From Bacteroidales bacterium (GTDB lineage Bacteria > Bacteroidota > Bacteroidia > Bacteroidales > F082), in assembly GCA_017508895.1 (NCBI GenBank), contig JAFWRA010000053.1, positions 1 through 20,546 of the forward strand: 20,546 nucleotides of DNA, given 5' to 3'. Positions 14,702 to 20,546 of this stretch are shown here, piece by piece (the first letter of the stretch is position 1; every line of letters begins with the position of its first letter). The notes beneath the pieces are model-generated. The model searched no databases. It saw nothing but the letters and a program-made list of their open reading frames with translations, and had not been told where the DNA came from. A program made the position numbers and the translations under genes.

Positions 14702-15166
14702 ATGGTGAATAAAGCGATAGTCATATTAATTAACTTATTGATTTTCAGCCTTCCACTGCAAATCAACTATAACCATCGCTTTATTAATTTCGAAGATCTT
14801 CCGACCAAAGCAAAAACTTTTGTCAGAACCTATTTTGGCCATTATGACATCCGTTTTGTCAAGATTGAAATGACGATGACGAGAACCGACTATACCGTGC
14901 AATTCGAGAACGGCATGAAAATCGAGTTCAACAGCAACGGTGATTGGGACGAAGTGAACAGCCCATCCGATTGCCTTCCATCGGATTTTCTCAACAATAT
15001 GATTCTCAACCATTTGAACAAAAACTATCCAGATTATTGCCTACATGTGGTTTCAAAGGGCAAACACAAATTTGAGGTAGAGCTGACAAATGGACTAGAG
15101 CTCGTTTTCAATAAAAAAGGTGAGTTTCTCCGATATGATCACAAAATATTACAAAATAACACTTAA
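14702..15166 (+). CDS. PepSY-like (BLIP-fold) exported protein, two repeats
   Basis: The 155-residue product begins with a hydrophobic export signal (MVNKAIVILINLLIFSLPLQ). Two tandem PepSY-like repeats follow, each a helix followed by beta strands: YTVQFENGMKIEFNSNGDWDEV and FEVELTNGLELVFNKKGEF are the matching strand pairs. This fits the PF11396-type periplasmic family found in Bacteroidota next to two-component systems. The ATG at 14702 is preferred to an in-frame TTG at 14678, because the signal peptide begins there. The next gene, of the same family, starts 12 bases after the stop. A role in periplasmic sensing or kinase modulation is inference. Confidence 0.78.
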   Translation: MVNKAIVILINLLIFSLPLQINYNHRFINFEDLPTKAKTFVRTYFGHYDIRFVKIEMTMTRTDYTVQFENGMKIEFNSNGDWDEVNSPSDCLPSDFLNNMILNHLNKNYPDYCLHVVSKGKHKFEVELTNGLELVFNKKGEFLRYDHKILQNNT

Positions 15167-15178
15167 CAACTAAAGAAG

Positions 15179-16054
15179 ATGAAGAAACAACTGATTATCG
15201 CCACCTTAGCAGCATTAGCCCTCATTGTGACGGCCTGTGGCAAAAAATTAGGAGCTGCCAACAACGACGACACTACGCCTAAGACTTCCGTAAACCAAGA
15301 ATGGAATGTGAAGGAAGTCAGCACAGTCATCGACAACAAGGACATCAGTCCCGAAATCGTGAAGTTCGTTGAGACCCATTTCCCGAAAACCAGCATTTCA
15401 AATTGTCAAAAAATGGAGCACCTTTACAAAGTGAGACTCGACGACAAAACCAGCATTGAATTCAGTCAAAAGTATGAATGGACAAAGGTAAAATGCGAAA
15501 ATTCGACCATTTACAAGACCGTTCCGGAAAGTATCGTGCCTAAGGAAATTGCCGCCTATGTTGTCGAAAACTATCCCCATAAATCCATTGTGGAGGTTGA
15601 GAAGACAGGATACGGTTGGGAAATCGAATTAGACAACAGCGAGGAATTCAGGCTTGACTACAAATTCAATGTCCTTCCGGAAGGAAAAAGCTACCTCAAC
15701 AGTCCGGAAATCCAGACTTTCGTAGCCACCCACTTCCCCAAGGCCAAAATCCGGAGTGCGCAACAATTTGATGACGAAATTGAGGTGAAACTCACAGACA
15801 ACACCGAAATCGACTTCTATCCCAACTTCGACTGGAACAACATCGATTGCGAGGATGCCCTCATTTACGAGAGCGTGCCCGTCGAACTCGTGCCTGAACA
15901 CATCACCACCTTCGTGAAGAAGAATTATGTCCACAATTACATCCAAGAAATCGAAAGAGAGCCACAAGGCGGCTGGAAAATCGAACTCGACAATAACATG
16001 GTATTCATGTTTGACGGCAAGAACAACCTCACTAGTATTGAAAACAAAAACTAA
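15179..16054 (+). CDS. PepSY-like lipoprotein, four repeats
   Basis: The 291-residue product is a lipoprotein: signal MKKQLIIATLAALALIVTAC with the lipid-acceptor Cys at residue 20. Four degenerate PepSY-like repeats of about 60 residues follow, recognisable by helix motifs IVKFVETHFPKTSI, IAAYVVENYPHKSI, IQTFVATHFPKAKI and ITTFVKKNYVHNYI, each followed by a xVxLDDxTxIEF-like strand pair. Repeats 1 and 3 (ETHFPK/ATHFPK, FDWNNIDCE) resemble each other more than repeats 2 and 4, implying a duplicated pair. It is co-oriented with and close to the two-repeat protein and the two-component pair, so all four are probably one regulatory unit. It ends before a strong terminator. Confidence 0.85.
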   Translation: MKKQLIIATLAALALIVTACGKKLGAANNDDTTPKTSVNQEWNVKEVSTVIDNKDISPEIVKFVETHFPKTSISNCQKMEHLYKVRLDDKTSIEFSQKYEWTKVKCENSTIYKTVPESIVPKEIAAYVVENYPHKSIVEVEKTGYGWEIELDNSEEFRLDYKFNVLPEGKSYLNSPEIQTFVATHFPKAKIRSAQQFDDEIEVKLTDNTEIDFYPNFDWNNIDCEDALIYESVPVELVPEHITTFVKKNYVHNYIQEIEREPQGGWKIELDNNMVFMFDGKNNLTSIENKN

Positions 16055-16080
16055 TAACGAAGCCGTCGTTATTGAAACAA

Positions 16081-16116
16081 AACGCGGCCTGAATTCTTTA
16101 GGCCGCGTTGTTTTTT
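16081..16116. terminator. strong intrinsic terminator shared by convergent genes
   Basis: A perfect 10-bp GC-rich stem, AACGCGGCCT (16081-16090) with AGGCCGCGTT (16100-16109), encloses a nine-base loop and is followed on the plus strand by GTTTTTT. On the minus strand TTTTGTTTC follows the stem. It ends the PepSY operon and the convergent Smr gene, whose stop codon touches the T-run. Confidence 0.9.
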
Positions 16117-17206
16117 ACTTTCCTTTCTCTGTGATTATCACATCGATAGCCCCGACACCGAACTTGGCAATGCTGGCCATGCGATTTTCGGTGTTCTTGT
16201 AGTTCTTCAACTCCTCGATGATGGCATTTTTCAGCACGCCATTGCCCACACCGTGGATGAAAGTCACCTTATTGTATTCGGCGGCAATGGCACTATCGAG
16301 CATCTTCTTGAAATAATCGGTCTGTATCTTGAACATGTCGTGGCTCGAAAGTCCCAAGATATTGTCGACCAACTCGCCGATGTGCAAGTCAACGATCGCC
16401 TCGCCAGGAGCAACCTTGTGTTTGTCGATGGGTGCTTCTTGCTTCACCAAAGTCTTGGCAGGAGCTTGTGAGCCAACGCCTTCCTTCATGATTTTGGCAA
16501 AATCACCATCGCCATGTTTCAAGGCGATGAGTTCAGAAAGACAAATCATCACCGACTTTTCGCCCAAGATGCCCGAAGGTAGATAGCTGCCTTCCTTATA
16601 GAAACGTCCTGGCCGCAGTGAGAAAGGCGCATTCAGCGGAAGCAACACACAATCAGAGGTTTCCGCCGTCAAAATTGCTTGCACCACGCCGTTGAGCCAA
16701 TATTCGAGGTCATCGCGCGAGATGGTCTCGATGACAATTTTCTCGTACTTGTCGACTTGGCCGAAGTCCACATTGACGAATTTATCCTCCTCCTTGATGG
16801 TGAAGGTATAAAGCATCTCGTAAGGCGTGTGGTTGACTAGCACAACATCCAATGGTCCGGTTAAAAGCCACTGCTGCTCGTGCGGCACAAAAGCCATATA
16901 GATGCCTTCCTTCTCCGCCTCTTTCGCGAAGCGGCGCAGACCACCTTTTCGGGCTTCCTCAGCCTGTTGTTGTTTAAGAAGTTCCTGTCCCTGAACCTCT
17001 TTCTGCACCTTTTCGACCGTTTGTTGTTGTTTGTTCGGAGCGGGCATAGAACGGTAGTCCAGCACCAAATCCGTAATCAAAGTGGGGATCTCAAAGCCGT
17101 CTTCCACTTCGACCATTACCATACGAGAATCTATAATTTTCGTGACCTTACCCCCACCCACGGTGCTGAGGAAGTTCACTTTGTCGCCAATCTTGAATTC
17201 TGCCAT
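16115..17206 (-). CDS. DUF2027 and Smr domain protein
   Basis: The 363-residue cytoplasmic protein begins with a small barrel (MAEFKIGDKVNFLSTVGGGK) and a Gln/Lys/Glu-rich linker (56-98). The DUF2027-type central domain (about 100-245) follows, then a C-terminal Smr domain with DLHIGEL (273-279) and FIHGVGNGVLK (316-326). Smr domains are nuclease-related folds known from MutS2 and from ribosome-rescue factors; the role of the DUF2027-Smr combination in Bacteroidota is unsettled. The start at 17206 is chosen because the family begins MAEFKIGD and a TATTTTTG box sits 20 bases before it; a longer frame to 17278 would run through that promoter. Its stop codon lies next to the shared terminator. 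Confidence 0.88.
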   Translation of the reverse strand: MAEFKIGDKVNFLSTVGGGKVTKIIDSRMVMVEVEDGFEIPTLITDLVLDYRSMPAPNKQQQTVEKVQKEVQGQELLKQQQAEEARKGGLRRFAKEAEKEGIYMAFVPHEQQWLLTGPLDVVLVNHTPYEMLYTFTIKEEDKFVNVDFGQVDKYEKIVIETISRDDLEYWLNGVVQAILTAETSDCVLLPLNAPFSLRPGRFYKEGSYLPSGILGEKSVMICLSELIALKHGDGDFAKIMKEGVGSQAPAKTLVKQEAPIDKHKVAPGEAIVDLHIGELVDNILGLSSHDMFKIQTDYFKKMLDSAIAAEYNKVTFIHGVGNGVLKNAIIEELKNYKNTENRMASIAKFGVGAIDVIITEKGK

Positions 17207-17226
17207 TGTTTTTCGAATTAGGGCAG

Positions 17227-17234
17227 CAAAAATA
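17227..17234 (-). promoter_or_regulatory. -7 box of the DUF2027-Smr gene
   Basis: On the minus strand TATTTTTG matches the consensus and lies 20 bases before the ATG at 17206. It is divergent from, and interleaved with, the promoter of the MbnP-like gene (17241-17264). A TTTG-type -33 box is not clear. Confidence 0.55.
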
Positions 17235-17240
17235 CACAAT

Positions 17241-17264
17241 TTTGGCAGAATTTTTGTATCTTCG
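17241..17264 (+). promoter_or_regulatory. promoter of the MbnP-like gene
   Basis: TTTGGCAGAA at 17241-17250 provides a -33 box and TATCTTCG at 17257-17264 a -7 box with one mismatch to TAnnTTTG. Transcription would start near 17271, about 11 bases before the ATG. It shares the TTTGGCAGA word with the promoters at 4842 and 8853 but lacks the TGCC half of their palindrome and has a different spacing. Confidence 0.5.
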
Positions 17265-17281
17265 CCGCTGAATTTCAAAAG

Positions 17282-18214
17282 ATGATGAAACCGAGACTCC
17301 TTGTCATAGTGCTCGCCTTGATGGTGGCGGCTTGCACAAAGCCCAACGAAAAGGCTGAAATTAACTTGAACCTTGGCTATGAAGCCAATGGGAAGTCGTT
17401 GGTTACTGACTCGTTATGCTACGAGAATGAAGCTGGAAACCAGTTCCTCATCACCGAGATACAATGGTTTCTCTCCAACATTGAGCTGAAAAACGAGGCA
17501 GGCGATTGGATTATGCTCCATCAATCAGGTCTTGCCGACACCTTGGACATCAGCCGAGTCTATTATATCGACACCGACATTCCGGAATCGCAAACATTAC
17601 ATTCCAGTCCTGTGAAAGTCGGCCACTACACCGCCATCCGTTTCACCTTTGGATTAGACGAATCCGACAACCAAACAGGTTTATTCACCGACCCGCCCGA
17701 GTCGGAAATGTTCTGGCCCGATATGCTAGGCGGTGGCTACCACTACATGAAACTGAATGGCAAATACCTCAACGCAGAAGGCCGTCTTGCACCCATGGCC
17801 ATCCACCTCGGCATCGGGCAAAACGAGGACTGCACCGAATTATACCAAAACTACTTCATCGTGGAGTTGCCCATAGATTTCACCGTCAAGGTGAACACTG
17901 AAAACCAACTTGACTTGACGATGGTCATCGACAACTGGTTCCGCAATCCCAACACGATTGACTTTGACGAATTAGGCAGCCATATCATGCAGAACCAAAC
18001 CGCACAACGATTGCTCAGCGGCAATGGGAAAGACGTGTTCAAAACAGGGAAGCCTACTGACAATGAAAACAATAAAAATATGGAAAAGGATATTAGTCTT
18101 GCAGAAAAGTTCAAAAACGTGATGCAGAAAGCCGCACCCAAGCCACATTTCTGGAGTTGGAAAAACGTGAAGCAAAGAATTGGGAATTCAAAGATTCAAG
18201 ATTTAAAGATTTAA
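17282..18214 (+). CDS. MbnP-like (copper-binding family) lipoprotein
   Basis: The 310-residue product is a lipoprotein (MMKPRLLVIVLALMVAAC, acceptor Cys 18). Its body fits the MbnP family: LITEIQWFLSNIEL (56-69), DISRVYYIDTD, FTFGLDESDNQTGLF, MFWPDMLGGGYHYMKLNG (143-160) and MAIHLG (172-177). In methanotrophs MbnP binds copper through a kynurenine made from a Trp by the di-heme enzyme MbnH; here the next gene encodes such an enzyme. W62 or W145 are candidates for the modified residue. The C-terminal 65 residues, beyond about 245, are polar and Lys-rich and run into AT-rich simple repeats (NSKIQDLKI), unlike a folded domain end. Either of two adjacent ATG codons (17282, 17285) could be used. 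Confidence 0.82.
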   Translation: MMKPRLLVIVLALMVAACTKPNEKAEINLNLGYEANGKSLVTDSLCYENEAGNQFLITEIQWFLSNIELKNEAGDWIMLHQSGLADTLDISRVYYIDTDIPESQTLHSSPVKVGHYTAIRFTFGLDESDNQTGLFTDPPESEMFWPDMLGGGYHYMKLNGKYLNAEGRLAPMAIHLGIGQNEDCTELYQNYFIVELPIDFTVKVNTENQLDLTMVIDNWFRNPNTIDFDELGSHIMQNQTAQRLLSGNGKDVFKTGKPTDNENNKNMEKDISLAEKFKNVMQKAAPKPHFWSWKNVKQRIGNSKIQDLKI

Positions 18215-18230
18215 ATTTGTTGAATCGTTG

Positions 18231-18254
18231 ATTGTTTAATTGTTTAATTGATTA
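18231..18254 (+). repeat. 8-bp tandem repeat before the di-heme peroxidase
   Basis: ATTGTTTA occurs twice in tandem (18231-18246) followed by the variant ATTGATTA (18247-18254), just upstream of the start codon at 18256. The preceding coding tail is also low-complexity (AAGATT/ATTTAA words). It is a simple-sequence tract and may be slippage-prone. Confidence 0.7.
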
Positions 18255-18255
18255 G

Positions 18256-19314
18256 ATGATGAGTACTTTAAAGGGTATTTGTGGGGTGTTGATTGGGTTT
18301 CTGGCAATTATAGCAAGTGCTTGCAAACCAGAGAAAACCCACTACCAACAGACACCATACGAATTGGTTCAACCTTACTATTTCCCCACAAAGAACAACA
18401 TCCCTGCTGACAATCCCATGACCGAGGAAGGTGTGGCTTTGGGTAAAAAACTGTTTTATGACCCGCGTCTTTCGGGTCGCGACGGAACTGACGGCATTCG
18501 TAGTTGTTCCTCCTGCCATCATCAAGAACACAACTTTGAATACGGTGCTCCAACCAACACTCACCATGCCATGCTGCCGCTGATTAACTTGGCATGGAAC
18601 CGCACTGGATTGGGCTGGAATGGTGGTGTGGCCACCTTGGAAGACATGGTTTTGGCGGCAGTCACGAGTCCCGTGGAAATCAATGCGGACACCAATCAAG
18701 TAGTCAAGTATTTGCAAAAAACCGACGACTATCCCGAGTTGTTCGAGAAAGCCTTTGGTAGCCGTGAGGTCACCTTTGTCAATGTCGAAAAAGCCATAGC
18801 CCAATTTGTGCGGAGTTTGGTCTCAGCCGACTGCAAATTTGACCGTTACCTGCGCAGCGAAGAAGAGCTTACGGAAGAAGAAATGGCTGGTTATGAATTG
18901 TTTTGCACCGAGGAAGGTGCCGACTGTTTCCACTGCCATGGTGGCGGCGGATTGGCTTTGATGACCACTAATTTATTCTACAACAACGGCTTGGATAACG
19001 AGTTCAACGACCCTGAAGACCGTTCCGCCATTACGGGAAGCCATTGGGACAAAGGTGCCTACAAAGCCCCTACCCTACGCAACATCGCCGTTTCGGCACC
19101 CTATATGCACGACGGACGTTTCACCACTTTGGATGAGGTCATCGATTTCTACAGCGAGGGCTTGAAAGACTCCGAGAACATCAACCCGCTGATGCACCAT
19201 GTGATGGACGGTGGCGTGCGGCTTACCGATTTAGAGAAAATCCAGCTGAAGGCGTTTTTGAACACTTTGACGGATGAGACGTTTTTGAACAACTCAGATT
19301 ATTCCAAGCCATGA
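18256..19314 (+). CDS. di-heme cytochrome c peroxidase (MbnH/MauG-type) lipoprotein
   Basis: The 352-residue product is a lipoprotein (lipobox IASAC, Cys 23). It carries two c-type haem sites: C84-SS-C87-H88 and C224-FH-C227-H228. It also has the family motifs ALGKKLFYDPRLSG (61-74), GYELFCTEEGADC and APTLRNIAVSAPYMHDGRF (271-289), where M284 can be a distal haem ligand. Such enzymes use peroxide or bis-Fe(IV) chemistry in the periplasm. Pairing directly downstream of an MbnP-like lipoprotein (41-base gap) suggests MbnH-type tryptophan oxidation of its neighbour rather than peroxide detoxification. The pairing follows established MbnP/MbnH biology; activity here is inference. The stop overlaps the following radical SAM start by four bases. 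Confidence 0.93.
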   Translation: MMSTLKGICGVLIGFLAIIASACKPEKTHYQQTPYELVQPYYFPTKNNIPADNPMTEEGVALGKKLFYDPRLSGRDGTDGIRSCSSCHHQEHNFEYGAPTNTHHAMLPLINLAWNRTGLGWNGGVATLEDMVLAAVTSPVEINADTNQVVKYLQKTDDYPELFEKAFGSREVTFVNVEKAIAQFVRSLVSADCKFDRYLRSEEELTEEEMAGYELFCTEEGADCFHCHGGGGLALMTTNLFYNNGLDNEFNDPEDRSAITGSHWDKGAYKAPTLRNIAVSAPYMHDGRFTTLDEVIDFYSEGLKDSENINPLMHHVMDGGVRLTDLEKIQLKAFLNTLTDETFLNNSDYSKP

Positions 19315-20273
19315 CCTATCCATGGGGCGACAACCGGCGTTTCAACAGCTACAGCAACTACTTCATGAAGCAGTTCGGGGGACGCGTGCAGAAGATCAGC
19401 ATCGATGCGGGCTTCAGTTGTCCCAATCGAGATGGGAAAATCAGTACAGGAGGATGCACTTTTTGTAGCAACGAGGCCTTCAATCCGTCGTATTGTCGAC
19501 CGGAGAAGAGTATAAAGCAACAGATTGAGGAAGGCATAGAGTTCCACCAACGGAGGTATCGTCGGGCAAACCAGTATTTGGCTTATTTTCAACCGTTTTC
19601 GAATACATACAAGCCACTGGAAGAGCTGAAGGACATCTATCAGCAAACATTAGAAGTGCCTAGCATCGCAGGAATCGTTATTGGAACACGACCCGATTTG
19701 GTTGACGAGCTACTTTTGCAGTACCTCAACGAAATACAAAAGACACATTATGTCATGCTGGAATATGGCGTGGAAAGTGTTTATGACGAGACCTTGAAAC
19801 GCGTCAACCGAGGGCACGACTTTGCCACGGCGGAGAAAACCATTCACATGACCGCCGACTTTGGCATCCCTTGCGGAGCGCATTTTATCTTTGGCCTGCC
19901 TGGAGAAACCAAGGGCATGATGCTTGACGCTACAGACATCATCTCACGGCTGCCTTTAACCACGGTCAAGTTCCACCAATTGCAAATCTTCAAAGGCACG
20001 AAGATGGCCGAGGAATACCTTGTACATCCCGAGCATTTCCACCTCTTCGATTTGGAGGAATACATCGATTTCGTCATTGGTTTTGCTGAGCGACTCAACC
20101 CTGACATCGTCATCGAGCGTTTTGCTGGCGAGGTGCCGCCGCGCTACCTCGTCAGCGAACCTTGGATGAAGCTGCGCTACGATGAGGTGCTGAACCGTAT
20201 CGAAAAACGGATGGAAGAACGCGACACTTGGCAGGGGAAAAAATTTATTCAGTTTTTCCATACTGCCCCGTGA
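19311..20273 (+). CDS. TIGR01212 (YhcC-type) radical SAM protein
   Basis: The 320-residue cytoplasmic protein has the radical SAM cluster ligands C37, C49 and C52 in SCPNRDGKISTGGCTFC, giving the CX11CX2C spacing typical of the TIGR01212 subfamily. The N-terminal RFNSYSNYFMKQFGGRVQKI, the LAYFQPFSNTY, VMLEYGVES and HFIFGLPGET motifs, and the C-terminal RFAGEVPPRYL all belong to this family. It binds a [4Fe-4S] cluster and cleaves S-adenosylmethionine; the physiological substrate is not established to my knowledge. Its ATG overlaps the peroxidase stop (ATGA), so it is translationally coupled to the MbnP/MbnH pair. This could be incidental. Confidence 0.94.
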   Translation: MTYPWGDNRRFNSYSNYFMKQFGGRVQKISIDAGFSCPNRDGKISTGGCTFCSNEAFNPSYCRPEKSIKQQIEEGIEFHQRRYRRANQYLAYFQPFSNTYKPLEELKDIYQQTLEVPSIAGIVIGTRPDLVDELLLQYLNEIQKTHYVMLEYGVESVYDETLKRVNRGHDFATAEKTIHMTADFGIPCGAHFIFGLPGETKGMMLDATDIISRLPLTTVKFHQLQIFKGTKMAEEYLVHPEHFHLFDLEEYIDFVIGFAERLNPDIVIERFAGEVPPRYLVSEPWMKLRYDEVLNRIEKRMEERDTWQGKKFIQFFHTAP

Positions 20274-20327
20274 TTTTTTCCTTCCCTTTTTGCACCTAAT
20301 TATAAATGAAGTAAAAATCATTTTGTG

Positions 20328-20546
20328 ATGAAAAAGACCTTTTTAACCCTCTTAGTGCTGAGTCTCAGCATGGTAGGTATGGCTCAAGCCACCATTGAAC
20401 CATCGTTGCAACGCGAGATGAACCAACGCGGCAACGACAAGAAAATCAGAATCGGCATCATTATGCAGGAGCAAAGCAAGGCTGCAGACTTGCTCGCCGT
20501 AACCAACACCTTTGCCACCAACAAGGAGCGGCGAGAGTACGTCGTG
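20328..20546 (+). CDS. secreted protein, N-terminal fragment resembling an S8 (subtilase) precursor
   Basis: This is an open reading frame cut off by the window end after 73 codons. It begins with a signal peptide (MKKTFLTLLVLSLSMVGMAQ, cleavage probably after AQA). The following region (LQREMNQRGNDKKIRIGIIM, then RREYVV) resembles the propeptide start of Bacteroidota S8 family serine peptidases, which begin with an I9-like inhibitor segment. No catalytic residues are within the window, so the family call rests only on this propeptide-like pattern. Confidence 0.55.
   Translation, partial: MKKTFLTLLVLSLSMVGMAQATIEPSLQREMNQRGNDKKIRIGIIMQEQSKAADLLAVTNTFATNKERREYVV

Noticed and set aside
17207..17278. 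24-residue N-terminal extension of the DUF2027-Smr protein
   Set aside because: It would span the predicted promoter of the gene itself and of the divergent gene; the family begins at MAEFKIGD.

Overview
The window looks like a chromosomal segment from a member of the Bacteroidales (Bacteroidota). The evidence is the recurring -7 box TAnnTTTG with a TTTG/TTG-type -33 box and no clear Shine-Dalgarno sites, plus families typical of that phylum: a DUF2027-Smr protein, PepSY-like periplasmic proteins next to a two-component system, an MbnP/di-heme peroxidase pair and YitT. No species can be named from this sequence.

Layout. The left edge is the extreme 5' end of a 16S rRNA gene on the minus strand, with its leader, a GC-rich GNRA hairpin, a consensus promoter (216-245) and AT-rich upstream DNA. 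Next come a secreted polysaccharide-deacetylase-like protein overlapping purN, and a strong AT-rich bidirectional hairpin.

Region 3521-11482 is the accessory-looking part. It holds (i) a minus-strand standalone P-loop ATPase whose promoter abuts a 15-bp-periodic repeat array; (ii) a three-gene operon of unrecognised proteins (4892-7284), the second of which is a cytoplasmic beta-rich module fused ahead of a lipoprotein-type signal; (iii) an AT-rich orphan nuclease with an HsdR-N-like PD-(D/E)xK core and a similar N-terminal module; (iv) a winged-helix AAA+ ATPase followed by a WYL regulator. The promoters of the three-gene operon and of the AAA+ ATPase are near-duplicates (TGCC-N7-GGCA palindrome, TTTGGCAGAG, then TTGTTTTGC at identical spacing). 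This suggests one co-regulated locus, possibly a defence or stress system controlled by the WYL protein; that role is inference.

Region 11538-17206 is ordinary: a YitT transporter-like protein, tRNA-Arg(CCG) directly followed by a response regulator and histidine kinase, two PepSY-like exported proteins, a strong terminator and a DUF2027-Smr protein.

Region 17282-20273 is an MbnP-like lipoprotein, a di-heme peroxidase of the MbnH/MauG type and a TIGR01212-type radical SAM protein. The first two probably work together in oxidative maturation of a copper-binding site. The right edge cuts a secreted protein that resembles the start of a subtilase (S8) precursor.
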